Assembly (NCBI RefSeq): GCF_963675165.1
Contig: NC_087378.1
Location: 1,015,001-1,079,000 of the forward strand
Source: Halichondria panicea
Taxonomy: Eukaryota > Porifera > Demospongiae > Suberitida > Halichondriidae
Reading direction: 5' to 3'
Length of the DNA: 64,000 nt
Within the stretch, counting starts at the first letter, position 1. Each line of letters begins with the position of its first letter. The position numbers and the translations under genes are program-made. This document shows positions 26,596-59,700 of this stretch, one piece after another. The notes below the pieces were generated by a model. The model searched no databases and was not told the DNA's origin. It worked only from the letters and a program-made list of their open reading frames with translations.

Positions 26596-27025
26596 CTATA
26601 GTCCTCTGGCCGACTTTCCACCAGTTTCGAGATAGTCTTTTGCTTCGTTGATCTTAGTAGCTAGATACGGTGATCCTCCTCTATCCGGGTGATTTAGCAA
26701 CATGATCTTCTTATGAACTTCTTTTATTCTGTCTTTAGGAGATGATGGGCTGATACCTGCATGAAGAAATTAGGTATTAATTAAAACACTAGCCGTCCAT
26801 GTATTAAATTTCGTACTATCTGATAAAAACCAACTTACCTAATATCAACCCAGCTTCTCTCTTTGACATCTTTGGGTCAAATCCACCTTTGTAGTAACTT
26901 GTGAACATTGGTGATTTGGGGAGTTGAGATGCCGACTTCTGGAACTGCTTGAAGCTGCCCATCAGTATCCTAGCCGCCAGGGCAGTGCCAGCTATGCCCA
27001 GTCCAGCAAGCATCAAGGATGTCAT
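26596..27025 (-). CDS. DNAJC19: DNAJC19/TIM14 (Pam18) mitochondrial import co-chaperone
   Basis: Two exons, 26839-27025 and 26596-26756, giving 115 aa, the normal size. An N-terminal transmembrane segment ([17 protein letters not shown]) anchors it in the inner mitochondrial membrane. The C-terminal J domain has the catalytic HPD motif in [11 protein letters not shown] and starts with [16 protein letters not shown]. The family stimulates mitochondrial Hsp70 in the TIM23 import motor. The start is the only ATG giving the family N-terminus. It lies head-to-head with the F-box gene, about 220 bp away, so a shared promoter is likely. Confidence 0.95.
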
Positions 27026-27246
27026 TGCGATCCTTAGACTGGACTCTTTACATGCGCTATGCAGGCTTGTCCAATTCTCTTCATAAAACTCCTGGCCGAT
27101 ACTATCTGGTTATGATCGTGTTGATTGCATCAGACCATAGATTATGATCAGAATTTGAGAATGATGTAAGCAGTAATGACGTACTAAAAATAGAAATACA
27201 TGTAAACAACTTGTAAGTGGCTTATCAATTTGACCACAACAAATAC

Positions 27247-28883
27247 ATGATGAGTTCTTCTGGTGAAGAATGGATAAAGACGGAATGTGGATGGAAACTT
27301 CTACCCATCCATCCAGAAGTTCTGGTTGAAGTAGGAAGTTCATCGGCCAGCAGCAGAACCGGTTGCACAAAAATCAACGAGCCAGCTGATGGAACAACAT
27401 CATCAAAATTGGAATGCTGGTGAGTACTTATCACTCCATGATTAATCCTGACCTGCGAACTATGCTATTTCACTTGCAGCTCAGCTCCAGAAGAAAACGA
27501 GAAGATCTCTAAACAGCAAAAGGAGTTAAATATGATGTTACGTAAGTTAAATATAAATTATTATAATTATAGACCAATAGCTAATTTGTTCAATCTCCAG
27601 ATCAACGTTGTGTGTCTGCAATGCCGTCTACAAAAGAGGTTTGAAATTATATGTTTAACTAAATGCTTCACCTCCCTACAGAGCAGTCACTACTCAACTA
27701 TTTCTGACGCTGTCAATAAACTCAATTTTGAGCAAGCTCTGAATAACGATGGCTGCTTCCCCTTCATATGTCAGGTACTATTTGTAAATGTATTCATCCT
27801 ACAATAATTTCTATAGACCCTCACTCTTCAGGTAATTGCTCAACTCTTCAGGAAACCTCAATGCACACTCAGTGGAAGCATGCAAAACACATTACTGAAG
27901 CTCATAGGCAAAGCCAAAGACATCAGTGAGCTGGCAGCATCTTTATGAGACACTGTGTTAGATTTATGTTTTTCAGGTATTGCATCCGAGTCTGCCACTG
28001 AGTATAGTGCTCGGGTCCTTGAGATGATTTCTAGTGGTATTTTATGGTTTGAGAAATGTGAGAATCAAGGCTCTTATTTTGTTTCTTAATTAGTATAATT
28101 GTTTCCGTACAGTGCAGAAGGAGCAGTTTACAAGTTATAGTGTGAGGAATATTGACACAAAGATTAGGACTCTTCTGACTATGAAGGAACAACTTAACGA
28201 ACACCTAGCAAGCTTAAAAGATCAGACTTCATCCACAGCTCAACTGGAGCTGGACGATCTACCAGTTGATTGTATACAGCATATTGCTAAATACTTGACT
28301 CATCCAAGAGACCTTCTGAACCTTGGAGCAACAAACATGTAAGTAATAATAAACCTACAATGCATGCAATTGTGCCTTTGTACATATAATCAGAAGACTT
28401 CATGAGATAACTGAAGGCAATCATATTTGGAGAGGATTAACTGTATTCCACTATGGGCATCATGTGAAACCTGACTCAGCATCAATTAGGTGGAAGAATT
28501 TGTTTATGAAACACTACAGGTATGTACATCGCGTGCAATCTATGTTTGTTCTAATTTCGTGTTTTACAATTCATAATCATTGCTGGTTCCTTTAAACAGA
28601 GAAGGAACGGTCAAATTTGAAAGAGTGATATATGGGCAGTCAGATGCTGTTCGCTTGTGTGAAAAGTGTAACTTTGTTTTCTGGAAGGTGAGAAATTAAT
28701 CTGAAAGAAACTGAAACACAAGTCCATCCTTCATATACTTATATGCAGGCATACAGTCATCCCTGTGCCACTGTGAGATCATCTCAACCACGCCATCATG
28801 TAATTGCTAGGAAGGAAGAACAGAAACCAGTGAAACATGACCCTCTAACCCCTGAACAATTTCTACTATTATTTGTGTTCTAA
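27247..28883 (+). CDS. FBXO25/32: F-box protein of the FBXO25/FBXO32 (atrogin-1) family
   Basis: Ten small exons: 27247-27419, 27480-27541, 27601-27638, 27682-27774, 27832-27925, 27977-28036, 28113-28338, 28394-28519, 28600-28687 and 28749-28883. All phases fit, giving 364 aa (human paralogues are about 355-367). Family hallmarks are the N-terminal EEWIKTECGWKLL, a helical middle region, the F-box LDDLPVDCIQHIAKYL (about residues 205-240), a Cys pair in RLCEKCNFVFWK, SHPC, and the C-terminal LTPEQFLLLFVF. It is the substrate receptor of an SCF ubiquitin ligase. A second ATG directly follows the first. One pre-duplication gene instead of the vertebrate pair is expected in an invertebrate. Confidence 0.93.
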
Positions 28884-29070
28884 TATCTGTTTCAAGAACC
28901 ATCCAAACTAATTTTATTTATTTTTATGTGTTTAACAATCAAGGTAATAACTTTTCATAGCAAATTGTATATTATATTTATCTCAATTACAGCAAAAGAA
29001 AATTATGCGATCGCGAGCAATTATCATGTCACAGTCAGTAATTATATAATTATGTGAGCCAATGAAATGT

Positions 29071-50548
<21,478 letters not shown>

Positions 50549-50768
50549 TCTTTCTGCTTTAGCTATACGAGTGACTCCTGCTTCTTGCTTATATAACTGC
50601 CCTTTGCTCTTTATCCAGAGAGAAACGTTGCACTGCAGGCCAGGCTAATACAACGACACTGGAACGTCAGTGAACGCGCAGTGAACGTACAGAAACTGTA
50701 CACCTTTGATCGACCACATGGACGTGGGCGTGGTCATTCTCGCTAACCTTGCCCTAGCCCTTTGATCA
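50549..50768. promoter_or_regulatory. SNRNP200 upstream region
   Basis: 220 bp between the SNRNP200 start codon and the left terminal repeat of the mobile element. It should hold the SNRNP200 core promoter and 5' UTR. No TATA box is seen. The element insertion lies between the promoters of SNRNP200 and the PH/ankyrin/WD gene. Confidence 0.4.
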
Positions 50769-50872
50769 ATAGAGCTATTTCATCACGTGATCCATTTCAT
50801 CCATCCGCCCACGCATGGTGTACTGTTCAACACAGGCAGGTGTAGCAAATACGGCATTTAGCTATCGTGCAG

Positions 50873-52338
50873 ATGCAGCATCTATCTTCATACGCTGCAA
50901 CTCTGGGATTGGAGGCTATAAAGCGATACAAAGAGAAAATAGCAGTGATTGGTGGTCTAGATCCATTTTCAGCAGCCCTTGGAAAGCCAGTAGATCATGT
51001 TCCACCACTAGAGGCAAGTGATATTGTCTCTTACTTGATCCTGCAGACTAGTTTCATCACATCTAAACAATTCCAAGCCAGAAAATCGCTTGAAGCATAC
51101 AATCAGTTTGTTTGTGGATGGGTCAAGGATGTCAGTACCTGGACAGTGTGTGGATCATACCTCACAGTTGGCCGTGTAAGTGCATAGATAATGAGATGCA
51201 TGTACTGATTATGACACTGATGAAGTAGTATGCAATGCTTGAATTCACTTGCTCATGTAGCTTACATGTAGATACGTATGTACTATATGGACAGTAAACA
51301 AATCTTTTCTATAAATTATAGGTTCGACATTCTCAGCGCTTAAACGATACTCCTTTGGCATGTTGGATCATACTTGATTTGACAGGTGCTGTGTCTTGTG
51401 CTCACTGTAATTGTATGGCTGGCCTTGGAGAGGTTTGTACGCATATAGCGGCAGTACTGTTTTATCTGGAAGCTGCTTACAGGATTAAAGGAAAGGAAAC
51501 GTGTACGCAAACCAAGTGTGAATGGCTTTTGCCATCTTTTTTGAAGAAGATAGAATACAAACCCGTCAGGCACATTGACTTCACTTCTACAAATAGTAAA
51601 AAAAGAAAATTGGACGAAATGATCGATTCCTCCTCTACTTCTAAACAGCAACAATCTGATAATCATCCTGCTACTAGCACAGAGCAAAAGGTATACACAA
51701 ATATCCCTGATGAAAAGGAAATGAGTGATTTTTTTGAGAGCTTAAATCATTGCGGTACAATACCAGTAGTACTCTCATTGGTTCCTAATTATTCGGACAA
51801 ATTTGTAAAATGTAATGAACTTCCTAGGCCTCTTCAGTTGCTTCATGATCCTAAATTCATGACTCTAGAATATCAAGAGCTCCTTAACGAATGTGCATCA
51901 CTTAAGATACTTTTAACTAAGAATCAAGCAGAAAAGGTTGAAATCGAAACCAGGAATCAGGCTAAGTCTAATCTTTGGTTTAAATTTCGAGCTGGAAGGG
52001 TGACTGCGTCAAAAATGAAAGCTGTTTGTCACACCGATGCCTTAAACCCTTCCCAGAGCTTAGTAAAACGTGTTTGTTATCCCGAGGCTTTTTGTTTCAA
52101 AAGCAAGCAAACTACCTGGGGTTGCAAACACGAAAAACCAGCAAGAGATCGATATTTTGCAAAATCTACTCAAGTGCATGCTGAGTTTGAAGTACGAGAC
52201 AACGGTTTATTCATTAGTAATGAATGGCCATATATCGGTGCCTCACCAGATGGTATAATCAATTGCACATGCTGTGGAACAGGTGTATTAGAGGTTAAAT
52301 GCCCTTACTCTCATCAAGGTGAACGTATTTCTGAATGA
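50873..52338 (+). CDS. SWIM zinc finger and YqaJ-type nuclease protein, C-terminally truncated
   Basis: Two exons, 50873-51175 and 51322-52338, phase 0, 439 aa. Early in exon 2 lies a SWIM zinc finger, CAHCNCMAGLGEVCTHIAAV (CxC ... CxH). After a Ser/Lys-rich linker comes a YqaJ/lambda-exonuclease-like domain, with FRAGRVTASKMKAVCHT, TTWGCKHEKPARDRYF, the Asp in YIGASPDGII and the catalytic E-x-K in VLEVKCPYS. Family members continue well beyond this motif; here the ORF stops 8 codons after CPYS, so the domain's C-terminal part is missing. A GTGAAC at 52319 could be a donor, but no continuation is seen, because the THAP gene occupies the next bases on the other strand. It may be catalytically impaired. 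It is a mobile-element gene, not a host gene. Confidence 0.8.
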
Positions 52339-52634
52339 ATCATTTGTTTCTCATGGCCAAGGTGTAAGGAAGGCAGCCAGTCAGGATTATTCTTATCAAA
52401 AAGATAGGCGGGCTTCCCAGAAATGAAATGTCTTGAACAAATTCGATCGTTCACCAATATCTTATTGGTGAGACCTTCTCGTGAAATGGCAGCCAGAAAT
52501 CCGTTTCTCCTTTTTTTACTGAGCTCTTTCTCAACAGCACTCCTGCCATTTATTATAGCAGGAATTCTATAGAAGGATACTTCTTTATCTCGCCCAGAGC
52601 GCTTCGAGCAGCCTATCACTACGCACAAAACCAT
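52314..52634 (-). CDS. THAP-type zinc finger protein, truncated
   Basis: A 106-aa ORF starting at ATG 52634. The N-terminal THAP (C2CH) domain is complete: C-x4-C in LCVVIGCSKR, FYRIP, the NDRICSRHF Cys-x2-His pair, and the closing WLPSLHLG. Known THAP domains bind DNA, and many belong to transposases. After HEKQ the sequence becomes short and unrelated and ends at 52314, overlapping the last 25 bp of the convergent YqaJ gene. The effector or transposase portion appears to be lost. The gene faces inward from the right terminal repeat. Confidence 0.8.
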   Translation of the reverse strand: MVLCVVIGCSKRSGRDKEVSFYRIPAIINGRSAVEKELSKKRRNGFLAAISREGLTNKILVNDRICSRHFISGKPAYLFDKNNPDWLPSLHLGHEKQMIHSEIRSP

Positions 52635-52909
52635 GACTGTGATTTATAGTATCTATGGTGAGCCCCACCCTTCTTTTTGGCTGTGATATTATGAATATCT
52701 GTACACCAACATGGCTGACTAGGCATTTTTCACGTGACTGTGACGTCACATGAAATAGCTCTATAATAAGACTAGCTGACACACCCATTATTTTATCTCA
52801 GTGTAAAGTGTCTTCTGGCTAGCTCTAGACGTACGTAGACAGTAACTTCATGAACTCAAGGCTGCTTTGACTTTCCTACTGAACTAATATACAGCAACAA
52901 TCTCTCGAG

Positions 52910-55900
52910 ATGTCTGCAGATCCCATAGTGTACAAAGAGGGGATGCTATTGAAGAGGCAGAGAGGCTTACACACCAGCAACACAAGGAAGCTCAAGTTCC
53001 AAGAACGGTTTTGCTGTTTGACAAACACCTCTCTGGACTACTATGACCCACTACCCAAGAAGAGGGTAAATAATGATTGTAATGTAAGGTGTATCTTCTG
53101 TGTAAAATGGTAATACTATAGCAAGCTTGTTAGTTTTGCTGAAATACTAGCTGATTTCTCCCAACTGTACATATCAATCACATTTGCATCAATCAAGCTT
53201 GCACTAACTTCAGTTTCATGATGCCTACTAAACAAGTTGTTTGCTCTTGATAGTGATCACATTAATTTGTACTGCATACCAAGTATTTAGCTGAAGTTAA
53301 TGAAAAATGTAACCTTAGGGGTAATCAAATTACTTACTAACTGGTAACCTGGTTAGCTGTGTACATAGGTCTGAGTCAATTGCATATTGTAACTTAAGAT
53401 TTTATTGGGTGTGTGAAACCAACTGGTTATCTTTTTAGCTGCTAACTGTTGTTTTATCTTCCCACATGAAGAGTTAATCATGCAAGCATTTGTTCAACTT
53501 CACCAACTAGAACCCTGTCTCCTATAAAGAATGTATGTTTGCATTGTACTGCACCTGTGCTCTCTCTCATACAGTGCTAGGAAAGCTGTTAATGGTTGGT
53601 GGCCCGGAGTTTATACTCACTGATTTATCGTGCTAATTTTATGCGCTTGCCACTGCATTTTCTCACTTACATCCCATGGCATATGTTTTGTCTTTCTAGT
53701 CAACACCCTTGAGGTTTACCTCCTTGGAGAAAACTCATGACCAAATTAGTTCATTTTTTGCCCCAAATCGACATCGGTGTCCAAGTGTTAGTAATAATAG
53801 GTTGTTGTGTGTTATAGGACTAAATGTTTTTGTGTTATATATCCTGAAGTGTTAGTGCATGTTGTTCCTTCGAACTGCTGCCAAGTTTCCCCATAATTCC
53901 AACAATAGTTTTCAAGAGGTGGCACTTACTTCGAGTGGTTTTGTCATTGCTGCAGCACAAGGCTACATAATAGCTTGTACCAAAACAACATCAGTTTAGC
54001 TTGTATTTTGCATGTACCAGCTTGTAAGCCTAACCATTGTATTTTCATCCTTTTTTGTGACATTCCAACATCAATTAATAGCTTTGTGTAAACAGTTAGA
54101 GCACGTCTTGTTTGATCATGTGCGTGTGCAGAGAGACCTCACAATGAATTTTAGCACGGTTAAGAGTGTTTTGAAACTATACAATGGAATGTAGTCTTAT
54201 TCAAGTTATTATTATTAATAGTCTAGTTTCTTGACACTCTTTTCAACCTCACTCTCTCTCCCCCTAACCTCGTGCACAGCAGTCTGAGGGGCCCAAGGGT
54301 CAGTTTGCCGTGGAGAAGATGAAAATCATCGAGCCAATGAAAACAGACATCTTTGGGAGAGAATACAGATATGCTGTTCAGGTAAGTTGCTTTCTACTCA
54401 CACCTTGCTTGTTTGGGTGATAGACGCAGCGCAAGTAAACAGTGTTTGTTAGTGTTGGGAAATATTTTTGTCAACTGTCAGCATCAAACACAATGAGCAG
54501 TCTTTGTTGGGATGATTCGTAGGTGTGTGATTTAGTATGAGACTGCGGCTGAGTAGTATACTGTTCACAATGGGAGTTAGTTACATCACAATGGAGTCAT
54601 TTCTGTTTGTACACATTCTCCCTCAGACACACAATTCTGTAGCAGCCGGCTGTATTCCCTGGCTACCATTTATATTTGTAGTAACAAAGAACTAAACCCA
54701 CTCTGCATAAAGAGCCTCCCTCCTCCCCCCCCACCCCTTCCATACACACTAACCCAAGAGACATCTCTACCACACACACACACACTTACAACAGATTGGA
54801 GACCAGCAAGAGATCATGTATTTTGTGACAGAGTCAGAAGTAGTACGGGACCAATGGCTGGAAGCTTTCAAACTTGGTAAACAATAGCTGTTATTTTGGT
54901 GTGGGATTAAATTGGTTTCGGTATTAGCTACAACAACATGTCAGTTATTGTATCCATGGCATTCAAAAGTGATGCTGATTGTTGTATACAGAAATTCTCT
55001 AAGGAAACACTGTGTGTGTGTAGCTGTGTGTTTTTTGGGCCCATATCTATTCTCCTAAAACCTTTGATTATGCAACTGCACACACACATCACTCATACAC
55101 ACCACACACACACACACACACACACACACCACACACACACACACACCACTCACACACACCACACACACACACCACACACACACCACTCACACTCTGCACG
55201 CACACACAGCCTCCAGAGATGCCACTGTGGTGATGCTCCCCCAACACCATCATGGCGCATACGGGCTACTGAACAAGGGCCGCTGGAGTTGCTGTGCTAA
55301 CACTCGGAGGGACACCATCGGATGCTCCACTTCTAGTATCTCCAGGAAAGGTAGGTCACAGATCAGGGCCTAATTCTTGTGCTTAATTATTGACTTTTCA
55401 CAGATTTAACTCTAACTTTTCCATCACCATCACCTTCGAAATTACCCTCCCTTGTTGAGTTAAAGACCTCCTCCCTCCCACGGAATAATGCCGACACCCC
55501 TCAGTCTGCCCCACCCCCCATCACCATGGAAACAGGAGTGTTCCTGGCTCCAACTATACGCAGATTCACCACAACTGACCCTCTCATGAAACCAAAGTAA
55601 GCCGCTGGAAGCCATGACAGACGAATCTCAGAGGAAGTATTATAATGTGGCCCTATTGTGAAGGATTATGCCAGCAAGCTCCTCTTAGTAGCATGGCAGT
55701 AAATATTGTGTATCCCATCTCTAAGGGTCCCTGTACTGTACATTGTAGCCGAACATTTTTGAGTAATACTGTGAAATTCTATTGTTCTAATTTAGTGCTA
55801 TGAGGTTGAGGAAACTACGTCAGTCGGTGGATTTTGACAGCGACAAGATTTCTGAACTCGATGAAGAGGAAGAGCCTCCAAAATCTCCTAAGATCATCTC

Positions 55901-56697
55901 CCCTGAAATGATTTCTGAACTCAATGAGTTGGAGGAGGAGCCTCCTAAGATCATTTCTCCCGAAAAGATTTCTAAGTTAGAGGAGGAGCCTCCAAAGTCT
56001 CCTAAGGTCATCCCTACAGGTCGACGGCCAAATGGGAAGGCAGCACCAACGATTGCAGAAATTACCAATGGACACAGAAGTGGTGCTAGTTCACCTGCTC
56101 CTAGTGATGGTAGGTGCATGTACTATATAAGCTACTGATGTGCAGTGTGTGCAGCATTCGTGCAATAACACTGGGTTTACTAATTAATGTACATATCATT
56201 GACGGGTAGTCAGCACTTTCTTTGGAGGGGTACATTTGTAATTTTGCATCACTTAGTATGGAATGACAAAATTTACTTTTCCGTCTTGGTGAACACCCTA
56301 CTAGTACATCTAAGGCTTTTTGGCATGGCGATAAAGGGGCCATGCACCCAACCTATAAAATATCTGTATCTGACATTAATTGTATGAAATTAGAGCTGTT
56401 ATGTGAATATGTGTTTCCTTGTGCAGTGTAGCTGTGAATATGTGTAGTGTGAAGTAGTTATATGTGCATGAAAGAGCTGAGTATTGTCTTGAGGTTTTAC
56501 GTTATGCAACAAAGGTCATAGCTTTGCTCATAACATTGTGATTCCTGTGTATATCCATCACCAACTGCTTATTGGGGATTACCTCACACCTGAGTCACAG
56601 CCTGCATGTCTAGGGTGCAGTGTAATAATAATGTTTCCTTTAAGGCTTATATAAAACTGAGCTTCCTAGCTATTTCTATACATAACCCCCCCCCCTT

Positions 56698-56732
<35 letters not shown>

Positions 56733-59700
56733 GTGGACGTGGTACCAGTGCGGGCAACTCACGGCCTAACTCCCAGATTGAGGACAACAGAATTCGTGCT
56801 GAGAGCTGGGGCAAGAAGCCGAATCAGTTGACGATACTCGAGCAGAAAGAAGAAGAACCGATACTAGTCAAGCAGGAACAAGTGGAAGGTATGTATGGTA
56901 CACATGTAGTGTGTGGAGGGCCTGCAATCTGGTACTTCACAATCACCCTCCCCAGGTTCTGCTGATTCATCCAAGACAGTGACCCCGGAGGTAACTCCTG
57001 TCAGGCAGCGAGGTTCTATACACGAGGAGACAAGAAAAGACTTAGAGAAGACAGTGGAGGCAGAGGAGACAGTCCCTGACGATGAAGGAGATGATGAATT
57101 GGACGGTGGTGTTCACAAGAAAACCGTTCGTTCGTCAAGTTCCCCCGCTCCGTTTGAGCCAGCGTTGCAGATAATTCAGGACACTACCCGCCGGCCCCTG
57201 TCAATGTGCAGTATTAGCGAGGGTGGGGTGGAGGGCGCTCTCACGGGGTCAGGGTCCGAGATGTCGTTAGAAACCCCCCGACATAGAAGTCTCAAAGAAA
57301 AGATGATGAATAGTCCTAGGATGAGTGAGAGACCCAGGGTGAGGGTGCATGTGTGGTTGGCCATGTAAGTAGTTGTGTGTGTGTGCTGTACTGTTGGCAT
57401 TAAACTGTGTGTGTGCCTACAATCAATCCATTAACTAATTTATTCTCCTAATGTATCCACCATTCCCACAACCCCTAACCGTGCCTGAGTCCTCATTAGG
57501 CCATGCTCTGACTACATGCAATGAGTCTATAGGGATTACATGTGATTGATAAGCTCATTTTCAACATATCTTTGCACCCAATGTAATCAAACATTTGCAA
57601 TCAAACATTTGCAACGAATTGAACGACTTATTATTGCAGATTGCAGTTTCCTTTTAGTTTTACAAGCAGCCTAGCTGTCCTTAGTGTGATTATTCTTATG
57701 AATCCTAACAGGAACAGCCTGCCCACTCAATCGATCTGTTTACCTAAGTAGGAGTCCCTTAATTGGCATAATATTATGTGCATCTGATGTTTATGTGTTC
57801 ATGTCCTAATACAGAGCTTTCTAGTGAGAGGCTTCTCTATTGGGCTACCACAGTACAACCAGCTCCACCAGGCCTGCAAGGTGACTACTACTAGCTAGTG
57901 CTCAATTATGTTATCATTTGTACCTTCCTTTTGAGGCATTGTCAATTTCTCACCACCCTTTCAAGTGTAGTGGCCACAAAAGCTTCTAAATGCTCACTCA
58001 TTTACATGTAGCCTCTGCTCCCATACAATACAATGATGTGGCCACAAAAGCTTCTAAATGCTCACTCATTTACATGTAGCCTCTGCTCCCATACAATACA
58101 ATGATGTGTACCCACTATTACCCTTTATATTGAACCCACTATAGGATGGTAGTCTTGAGGAGTTGGGCAAGGCCCTGGGGGACAGTAGGTTCATGTGCTC
58201 TGACATAGTCAACCTGGAGGAACTCTCCAATGAGGAGGTCCCACACACCCCACTCTTTATTGCCTTCATCAACGACCACTTCCAGGTACAGTAAGCTAGG
58301 GGCTTGTAATCTGTATTAGCCTGCCTTTAGACTTATATCACATACTCCATAGGGACTGTATTTAGCTGTCAGTTGTCAGTAGAATCCTAGTAACTGCTCA
58401 CGACCTTGGAGGCTTTGGAGTGATGCCATAAGGACATCCTTAATTTGCATTGAGGGGTTCATTTATCATAATTATACTTGTCTGTACTAGTCATAATTAT
58501 AGTAATTGTTTTGTTTGTATGTTTAGTCTCTTTCCATAGGAACTCTAATCATGTTTTGTTCTGTGCAGACTATGGTACGGCTGCTGGAGCATGGTGCCAA
58601 CCCAAACAGTACAGAGTCTGTACAGAAAGCCTCGCTACTCCACTGGGCTTGTGCTAAGGGGTGCATGGATGTACTAGACTTGCTGGTCAAGTACAAAGCT
58701 GATGTGAACAAGAGGGACAGTTCAGGCAACACTCCTCTCATGCTGGCCTGTAAGAATGGACATATGGACATTGTGGAGTTTCTGCTAGCAAAGTGAGTAG
58801 AGCTCGACCGTGTCAAATAGTTTTAAACTGTGAAAACCCCCCTTGTTGAATTGTACCCATTGAGTGCACTTGTACCCTTTGTGTTAATGACATCCTCTCA
58901 CACACGCACACATTACTGACATCACATGATACGTACTGACATCAGTATAACCCTCTACACACCAATGGTACTTACAACTTTCAATATGCTATATATTTCC
59001 TATGTGCAGTGGTGCCAATGTGGAGAGTGAGAGTAGTGCTGGACGCACTCCCCTCCATGAGTCCTGTGAGAGTGGCAAGGCTGAGATTGTGGACCTCCTT
59101 CTGAGGGTTGGGAGGGCTGACCCCACTGTACGAGACCAAAAGGAGCTCTCCCCTTACGATATTGCATTCAACAACAAAAACAATGAGGTATGTTGGTACA
59201 GTAGATGGTGTGAATGATAAGGTTTGGTTTATGTTTGATCTGTCAGATAACAGTTTCTGTGTGAATGGCTTATCACACTGATAAGGATTACATTTTTGTT
59301 TCCCAGAAATTTACACAAGGGGGGATTTTGGTTGATATTGAAAGTTTTTCTAGGTGACACCTGTTTGGAGGTGTGTGTTTCCCAACTCAGATAATATAAA
59401 CTAATGCCATTACAACTTAGTGTTTGTAGATGAACACTCACCTATGCAGACACACGTGCATTTCTACATGCACACATTCTTTGTACACCTGAACAGCTTT
59501 CACTATCCCATGGGATGTTTTCAATGGGTTCTGTATACAATCTTACCCCCCCCTCATACACCCCCCCCTCACACACAATCTTACCCCCCCCCCTCACACA
59601 CACACACACAGATAATGTCAATGCTGCAGCAGGTGACTCCTGAGATTGTGCGTCCCTACACTGTCCGGAACACCCACACCGCCACGGGGGGACAGATGAT

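Larger units (their letters stand above)
50769..52764. mobile_element. 2-kb TIR-bounded element with SWIM-YqaJ and THAP genes
   Basis: The left end ATAGAGCTATTTCAT (50769-50783) is the exact reverse complement of the right end (52750-52764), and GTGA occurs just inside on both sides. The element carries two convergent genes whose 5' ends face the termini: a SWIM zinc finger/YqaJ nuclease protein (+) and a THAP domain protein (-). THAP is a DNA-binding domain common in transposases such as the P element, and YqaJ is a PD-(D/E)XK exonuclease fold of viral and mobile-element origin. Target-site duplication is unclear; a TA dinucleotide is possible. Both ORFs end abruptly near 52314-52338. Confidence 0.75.

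Noticed and set aside
52319-52338. GTGAAC as a donor that would rescue the truncated YqaJ ORF
   Set aside because: No continuation of the YqaJ domain is found downstream before the terminal repeat; truncation is the simpler reading.
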